A DNA stretch of 64,000 nucleotides from Channallabes apus (taxonomy: Eukaryota > Chordata > Actinopteri > Siluriformes > Clariidae): positions 20,682,071-20,746,070 of the forward strand of contig CM060107.1 in NCBI GenBank assembly GCA_030522415.1. Direction: 5' to 3'. How positions within the stretch are numbered: the first letter of the stretch is position 1; each line of letters opens with the position of its first letter. The position numbers were made by a program, and so were the translations under genes. Positions 57,835 through 64,000 of this stretch are shown one piece after another. The notes under the pieces were generated by a model, which was given only the letters and a program-made list of their open reading frames with translations, was not told the origin of the DNA and ran no database searches.

Positions 57835-59520
57835 CAATCAGATCATCATCAGAGGGTGGCGGTGGCAAGAAAAAACTCCCTGAGATGAAAAGGGAGCCCA
57901 TCTGCAGCGGTCATACTGTGTGTTAGGAGGTTGGTAGTCCACTTTCATTATTGGAGGCAAAGGAACATCAGAAAGTCAAGATGGTCAAGTGGACCCGTGT
58001 GAGAGAGGGAGAGAGAGAGAGAGAGTTCGAAAGGTTACATAATGTATAATGTAAGTGTATATTTAGTGCAGAGTGAAAGCAGGGACTAACTATGACAGTG
58101 TAACTAAAAGGGAGAGCCAGAAGGATACACAGACATGAGGGGTCCCTTAGAAGTAAAGTGACTAATCACTTCACTGTCAACAAACCTGAGTGATCAATGA
58201 GAGTGGGGAAGACAGCATCTAAACATACCAGTTCACCTAATACTCCTCGTCCATGAGTCCCAAAGATGTACTCCTTTACCTAATGCAAAACTTTTCTCAA
58301 AAGGCTTGGCTAAATTTATAGGTTTTCAGGCTAGACGTAAACGTTGAGACTGTGTCTGAATCCCCAACGCTAATTGAGACCTTGTTTCATAACTTTTGGC
58401 CCTTGTAAGAAAAAGTTCTGCCCCTGCTGTAGTTTTCATAATAAGTACTGACAGTCAGCCTGCATCCTTTGATTGAAGTAGGTGTGAAGGATCATGAAAT
58501 ATTACCAGTTACATTAACAGTAACATTAGTATTACTCAGATGCTGTGGTGCGAGAGCGTTTAATGCTTTATAGATCAATAGTAGTATTTTAAATTCAATG
58601 CGACCTTTCACCGGGAGGGTGTGGTGTGGATAAGATATGGGTGATGTGCTCACATCTTATGGTTCCAGCGAAGACTTCGCCGCTTCATTATGGACAAATC
58701 GGAGCTTGTTTATGCACATAGTAATTCCAGACAGGAAAGCATTACAGTAATCCAACCTAGCGGTGCCAAAAACATGAGCTAGGTCAAGGTCAGGTGTCTT
58801 AGTTAGGGGCTTAGTAACTGCTAATTTAAAATATTTCGGGAACATACAGTAGCCATTGCTGAGTTAACTTTGTATACTATACAGTATTTGGGATATGTTC
58901 ATCTAGCAACACTAAAAGTTTTTTTATAGCACAATACACTATCCTTCGATGCTGTTTGAAATACTACCAATTTAGTTTGACGCCTTTCACATTCAAGCTT
59001 TCGAGTGATCTTTAAGGTGTGTGTGTGGTCATTATACTAGGGAGGGAGTTTCTTATCTCTAGTCATTTCTTTAGCTGGAGTTAGATTATCTAATGTATAA
59101 GAGAATGTTGACCTGATCGAGTTCTATGGGGTCTGACGTTGATCCAATTATAGTTGCTAACTCTGGGAGATTACTGATTAATCTCTGTGGTGATGTGAAC
59201 ATACGTGTAATGCGATAGCACGGCACTGTACGTACATTATTACTAAAAGACACTTTAAACAAGATGAGATGATGTGCAGGTTATATTTAATCGAAAGGTT
59301 AGTATTAAATCTATAAGGTGTGACCTGCTTTATGAGTGGGTCCTACTACACACTGATTTACTCCTATTGAGTCCGGACTGGACATAAATACTGTTCTCAG
59401 ACGGTCTTCTGGATTCTCAAAATGAATATTAAAGTCTCCAGTAATTAACGTTTTGTTTACAGCAATGACCAGATTTAAGAGGAAAGTCACAAAGTAATTC
59501 AAAGTAGTACATTTTTGTCC
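57835..59520 (-). pseudogene. L2-like LINE with large internal deletion
   Basis: Read on the minus strand: an APE-type endonuclease piece with LITGDFNIHFENPEDR and GPTHKAGHTL (59502-59311); a linker with CYRITRMFTSPQRLISNLPE and ELATIIGSTSDPIELDQ (about 59220-59095); then directly the late reverse transcriptase block LAHVFGTARLDYCNAFLSGI and VHNEAAKSSL (58790-58660); then RIEFKILLLIYKALNALAPQ and STFTSSLKTYKFSQAF (about 58600-58300). The 3' region with 'ggcggtggcaagaaaaaact' ends near 57835. The catalytic palm, including the YADD box, is not between linker and late block, so most of the RT is deleted. Stops and shifts are frequent. Confidence 0.85.
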
Positions 59521-60845
59521 ATGTTTTTGGGTGATGGTTAGATTATCATTATAAATAACTGTGATGCTGAGTCTGATGCTAGCTGTATCCCATAGGAATA
59601 GCTCAATGTAATGTTACATAGTCATATAATTCAGTATATAAAACTCATGATTAGTGATTGTTTCATTAATAATTAGCACTTTAGATGTGAGCGATCTAGT
59701 GCTGGCTCTCCATTCTCTGTGGTCTAATTATATATTGATTATATTACTACTAAATTAGAGTAATTAGATTTTCTTTCAAGTTTTTATTCTTTATTTTTCA
59801 GGACTTTTCCTCGTTAAGACTGTTCCATTGCTAATAAGCAATGTCATGAATAGGAACACAATAATTTTAAAGCCTATGGTATTCTTAAGAATATGTTCTG
59901 TACATGAAATGATTTTGGGCGGCAGAAATAAAGTGCTTTCTCAGTCTTATTCTCACCATCAGGAACAGTGTGGGTGCGGAGGGAGAGCAAAAGAGAGAGA
60001 GAGAGCAAAGTGGACCTAGAGTTCGTTGTCAGCTCTGAGAGGGTCATCATCACCTTAATGACTTTGGCATTTCCTCTCCTCATATCCGGCTCTCCTGTTG
60101 GAACAAGACTCTGCATGCTGTCTTGATTTAATACAGGCTTGTACGCAGTAAGCTGTGCACTTTACCGCCAGCCCTCACGGTGTTGGACGGCGGGATCCCT
60201 CCCTCAGGACAATCAGGTGGAAGTCATTCACTTTTCGTAGACATTTCAGCAGACACATTTACTGAAGGTGTGTGCAGTTTAGATTGCCAGCTTGGCTCAC
60301 AGTCTGGCCGTGTGCTGCTGACGGCTCAGCACTGGCAGACCAGCAAGCGAGCAAGTTAAACTAGCGCTCCCGACGGACTGCACAGAAGTGCTGCTAGAGA
60401 CGTCTGGCTGCTGTCCTGCACTGTTCTCGGTGTCAGATTTTAATCAGTTCTTTCTTTTTCTTTCTTGTCACGCTTGATTTTCTAAAAATTGGATGGATTC
60501 CTTGGCTCGTCCATTAGGACGCTGCTGAATCCTAAGGGGATGTTAAAATTAGTCGTGTGGTAGGTGAGGAGAACGGTAGAGGAAAATTTACACAAATTAC
60601 CCTCAGGTTCTGGTTTGTGTGGCAGACAGACAGCACAATGAAAGCCCATAGAGTGAGGCTGAGCAGCTGCCTTCTTTTCTTTTTCTTTCCCTCTCTTTTT
60701 CATTGCACAAAAATTTACAAAAATGTATGCTCACCAGCACCTCTCTCTCTCCGACCATGTCAGTTCAACCACCACCACCGTTATACACTATGAACACATC
60801 ATGGTTACATAAACTAGTGAGATTTTATTTAATATGCAATCATCT
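59521..60845. other. No gene seen
   Basis: Unique sequence with a GA run near 59990. The part at 60150-60430 is more GC-rich, without a clear feature. Confidence 0.45.
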
Positions 60846-60847
60846 TC

Positions 60848-61070
60848 ATTTACATTTACATTTAGGCATTTGGCAGACGCTCTTATCCAGAGCGACTTAC
60901 ATTTTTACATATTTTTACATTACATATTTTTACATTACATATCTGAGCAGTTGAGGGTTAAGGGCCTTGCTCAAGGGCCCAACAGTAGCAACTTGGTGGT
61001 TGTGGGGTTTGAACCTGGGATCTTCCGAACCGTAGTCCAATGCCTTAACCACTGAGCTACCCCTGACCCC
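60848..61070 (-). repeat. SINE-A, full length, well preserved
   Basis: The plus strand runs 'ggcatttggcagacgctctt', 'atccagagcgacttacattt', a short tandem 'tacatatttttacat' expansion, 'agggccttgctcaagggccc', 'gtggggtttgaacctgggat' and 'ccttaaccactgagctaccc'. The A box (complement of ccactgagcta) and the B box are intact. Confidence 0.9.
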
Positions 61071-61250
61071 CAGGCCCCTATCTTCACTAAGCGCTGTATG
61101 GGAAGGTCGTACGTCCACTCAGAGCTCACGTGAACATTCAGCGAACATACTGTACATTTCCAGAAAATCCTGATCCTTGAAAATCAGTGGATTACTTGTA
61201 GAATAGACATATCTACAGTATCTGTGGGAGTCCTGATTTGACTCGAACAC

Positions 61251-63780
61251 AGCGGATTTATAGCTGTACTGCTGATCTTCTGCTCCAGTACGTGGTGTTA
61301 ATGCACTAACCACCATAAACTCAAAGGAAGAGGAAATGATAATCTTGCAAAATGAGAGTATTTGTCAGGTACTTTTTGCAAATTGGGAGAGGTTAATATT
61401 TTCGGCAGAAGCTATGGTTATTTTTGCAATAATTATTTTTTTGATAGTTTAACAGTACGTTTTCCTAAATCAATAAAAAAATTATTAAATAATTAATTGA
61501 TTTAGTCACATTCATAGAAACTAAAGTTGTAGTAATAAAACGAGCATGCTTCAGAAGATAATAGGTAAAAGTCCTATCTTTCTATTCAGATTCAGTCAAA
61601 CATGAGAAATGAGGAAATGATGTTTGCTTTTAAGCTACAAGTGTATGATTCAGTTGATCCACTTCAAGCGGTTGCTGTTGACTGTTGTTTCTTTTCACTC
61701 AGCTGCATCATGGCTTGTGCTATTTGTTTCTAAAATGTACTGAAGTGCACATACATATCCCTAGCAAATTGAAGAGCGTTCACTCTGGTGCTGATTACAC
61801 TGATTTGCTGCCTGACTGAATTACTATTTTACATTGAGTGTAACAATCTGTCTAGCTCTCTAGGCGTATGTCTGCTGGGATGCAGAGTGGATGGTGAAGG
61901 GTTCTTGGCTAGTAGCTTTCTGATGGAGGTCTTGCTAGAGGTTCCGCTGGAAGAAGAAAAAGGCCACATTCCTATACAGTGCTGCATGAACCATGAACAA
62001 TGATTGATTTTCCGTCTAGAGCTTCTCCTTTTCTTTTTCACTTCCCTATTTTTCCCTTTGTGTTGACTTTTCCCTGTCTTTCTATTGTCTTACACTAAAC
62101 ACCATATAATCGCAGCCTTGTGGAGAATGCACCCTTGGCTAAGTTGATTTCGGACTTCTTGACCCCTACATGCCCTTGTGACTTTCATACGTCAGGTGTC
62201 TTTTTGTGCCTGTGGGGGTAAGTTAAGAAGAAAGGAGTGTAGGCCACCTAGAGTGATATCCGTGTTCAACACATCCGACCAGACATGACCTCAGAGTTTT
62301 TTTTTTTTTATTTATTTTTTTTACGTATGCTCTTTGTGCTCTCCATGGGGTGCACTGTACTGAGAAGGAGCTTTCTTCCTAAGGCCCCATCACAGGGCCA
62401 AAATGGAAAAATGTGAATTTATTAAGTTCATATTACTTTATAGCCACATAAAGTTCTCAATGCGTCAATCATGTTGACACAACTTCCCTACCCTACCCTA
62501 CGCCCTTACCAGACGAGCTGATTGGTATAAAAACCCGGACATGCACAGTTCTTTTCATCATCTTCGGCTGATGGTGTGAGGAATTGGATCCAGTATTTCC
62601 TGTATATCAAGTATATTAACACGTGATATAGATGCGGTGATAACCTGCTGCATGCATGTCATAAACGTAGTAAGAACTGGAAGAACATAATATAAACTTA
62701 ATGTTGTCTTCTACTGTATAACGTGGCATGGACCTACAGTACCATGGTCATAGCACAAGCCTGAAGAGGCTGTTGTGATAGCAACAACGCAGTGACATCC
62801 CAATGACAATTCAGTCAGAACGCTATCCTACAGTGGGAGCCACGTCAAACAGCCGCCTGGAGCATGACTGCTCCGTGGCAGTTCCATGAAGGCTTCGTGC
62901 ATGGAATGTGATCCCCCGCGATGACGCAGTTAACGATGCCCCGCCCCATAAACGCCCCCATGCGCTTTCTAAAAAGATGGTTGCAATGCCGTATAATTCC
63001 GCCAGATGGAGCATTGACTGGCACAGTTAACTGCAGTGTCCAGGAAACCCAATACCGTATCTTTAATATACAGACAGTTCTTGTATTGTCAACATAGTTT
63101 CATAAATAGATGAAAAAACAACAACAACAAACCGATTAATAAAACAGATTTGTTAAATCACTCAATACATAACCCATGATGATTATGCTATTTATTATTT
63201 AATAATGAATTAATAAAATTAGTTAGTGAAATATTTTTAAGACATCCTGAAATGATCCTTAAAGACACGGTAGCGGCTGTAATTCGTCTATACCGATCAT
63301 TGTAGGTACGGAATAAAAACGCAGGCTACGTACAGTATTTTACATTACTGTGTATTTTACCTAGTTCCATTTAATATACTGATAGATAATATTTTGCTGC
63401 AAAGTAAAGCTCAAACGTCTGCTTGGGTTTGTTTTCGTTATATTTTTGATGATGTTTTCGCTGATTTTTTCACTGATAGTCTACAAGTGGCATAAGAGGC
63501 AATTAATGGCGCATGCAACCTGGAACAAATATCTGCCCATATGGATCAGTATTTCTTTAGTCATTTAATCATGCATAATGCTCCCCCGTCAAAAGATCTG
63601 ATGGGGCATTAATCACTTATCACAACTGTGAATGGATGAAGCAGCAGAGACACATTAAATCCCCATAAACACTTGGAAACAATAGTAAAAAAAAGTTCCA
63701 GAGGGTTAGCGCCTGTTATACTATTGTATTTTTACTGATTTTTTTTTTTTTTACTGCTTATATTTCGTTGGGTTTTACGC
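61251..63780. other. No gene seen; TATA-like box at 62526
   Basis: Mostly unique sequence. TATAAAA at 62526-62532, preceded by ATTGG (CCAAT complement), could be a core promoter, but no exon can be assigned to it. The GC-rich stretch 62860-63010 has no recognised domain. T runs near 62300 and 63738. Confidence 0.35.
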
Positions 63781-63787
63781 AATTTCA

Positions 63788-63819
<32 letters not shown>

Positions 63820-63826
63820 CGCGCAC
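63788..63826. repeat. (TG)n(CG)n microsatellite
   Basis: About 14 TG units followed by GCGTGCGCGC, alternating purine-pyrimidine. Confidence 0.95.
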
Positions 63827-63864
63827 GAGAGAGAGGATACTCTGACAAGACCAACTTCCGTGTG

Positions 63865-63949
63865 GCTCCAGTGGCGCAATCGGTTAGCGCGTGATACTTA
63901 TAAAGCGGTCCAGGTGAAGCAATGCCGAGTTCGAGTCTCACCTAAAGCA
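63865..63949 (+). tRNA. tRNA-Ile(UAU)-like sequence with 19-nt intron; T arm broken, probably a pseudogene
   Basis: Acceptor GCTCCAG, D arm with a perfect GCGC/GCGC stem, and A box TGGCGCAATCGG match vertebrate tRNA-Ile(UAU). The anticodon loop reads C-T-TAT-A (anticodon 63899-63901). A 19-nt insert at 63903-63921 sits after position 37, the canonical intron site; tRNA-Ile(UAU) genes carry introns in vertebrates (established). Then TGCCG closes the stem with one mismatch. Eight bases are missing after 63929, removing the 5' strand of the T stem and most of the variable loop; the 3' acceptor strand CTAAAGC has two G-to-A changes. Function as a tRNA is unlikely. What follows resembles a retroposon tail. 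Confidence 0.75.
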
Positions 63950-63959
63950 CCCAAAGCAT

Positions 63960-64000
63960 TTTACTGCATATCGCACTGTGTATGTGACAAATCAAATTTG
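63960..64000 (+). repeat. SINE-C/LINE-like 3' tail following the tRNA-Ile sequence
   Basis: 'cactgtgtatgtgacaaatc' is the plus-orientation tail also seen, inverted, at 2818-2835 and 43090-43110. It begins about 10 bp after the tRNA-like sequence and is cut by the window end. Confidence 0.55.

Noticed and set aside
1..64000. CRISPR arrays, operons, prokaryotic-type promoters or terminators
   Set aside because: The window is vertebrate DNA; regularly spaced repeats here are microsatellites or SINEs.

Overview
The window looks like ray-finned fish nuclear DNA, most likely from a catfish (Siluriformes). This rests on many interspersed repeats typical of teleosts: four tRNA-derived SINE types, CR1/L2-type LINEs, Tc1/mariner and hAT-type DNA transposons, and many CA/TA microsatellites. 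The catfish assignment is an inference from how the SINE copies read. It has not been tested by alignment.

I find no intact protein-coding gene. Almost every open frame is a chance ORF, a microsatellite translation, or a frame running through a SINE. The true coding traces are transposon remnants: a Tc1 transposase fragment (about 26.27-27.24 kb, split by a second transposon), the end of a CR1/L2 reverse transcriptase (30.1-30.9 kb, +), a mariner transposase C-terminus (50.64-50.91 kb, +) and an internally deleted L2-like LINE (57.8-59.5 kb, -). The window is therefore probably intergenic or inside one or more long introns. A 24-nt candidate microexon with good splice signals at 9102-9125 (+) suggests an intron of a plus-strand gene, but I cannot name that gene.

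Layout. 0-6.4 kb: SINE fragments, a nested SINE, a hAT-like element next to a long TA array. 6.4-17 kb: mostly unique sequence with the candidate microexon and two regulatory-looking blocks (11.1 kb rich in homeodomain cores; 13.7 kb with a nuclear-receptor DR1 and a palindrome). 17-27.3 kb: a hAT-type element with an 8-bp target duplication, a large imperfect inverted duplication at 23.5-24.4 kb, and a transposon inserted in a Tc1 copy. 29.4-31 kb: a degenerate C-rich, G-poor array interrupted by a LINE. 32-36.5 kb: two copies of a fourth SINE, a repeated segment of about 280 bp, and LINE 3' sequence. 37.5-46.7 kb: a Z-DNA-prone minisatellite and many SINEs, including a 390-bp copy with a perfect 12-bp target duplication. 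48.6-59.5 kb: LINE and mariner remnants, a near-perfect 36-bp-arm hairpin at 51.0-51.1 kb, and mariner-type MITEs. 60-64 kb: one more SINE, then an intron-bearing but broken tRNA-Ile(UAU) sequence joined to a SINE/LINE-like tail at the window end.

SINE names A-D are mine, for this window only. A: head TAGCTCAGTGG, tail containing the gcagacgctcttatccagag motif. B: head TGGTGTAGTGGTTAGC, tail GATGAATGAATGA. C: tail with 'cacagtgaaattc' and 'tgtgacaaat' motifs. D: head GAGTGGCGCAGNGGTAAAG.
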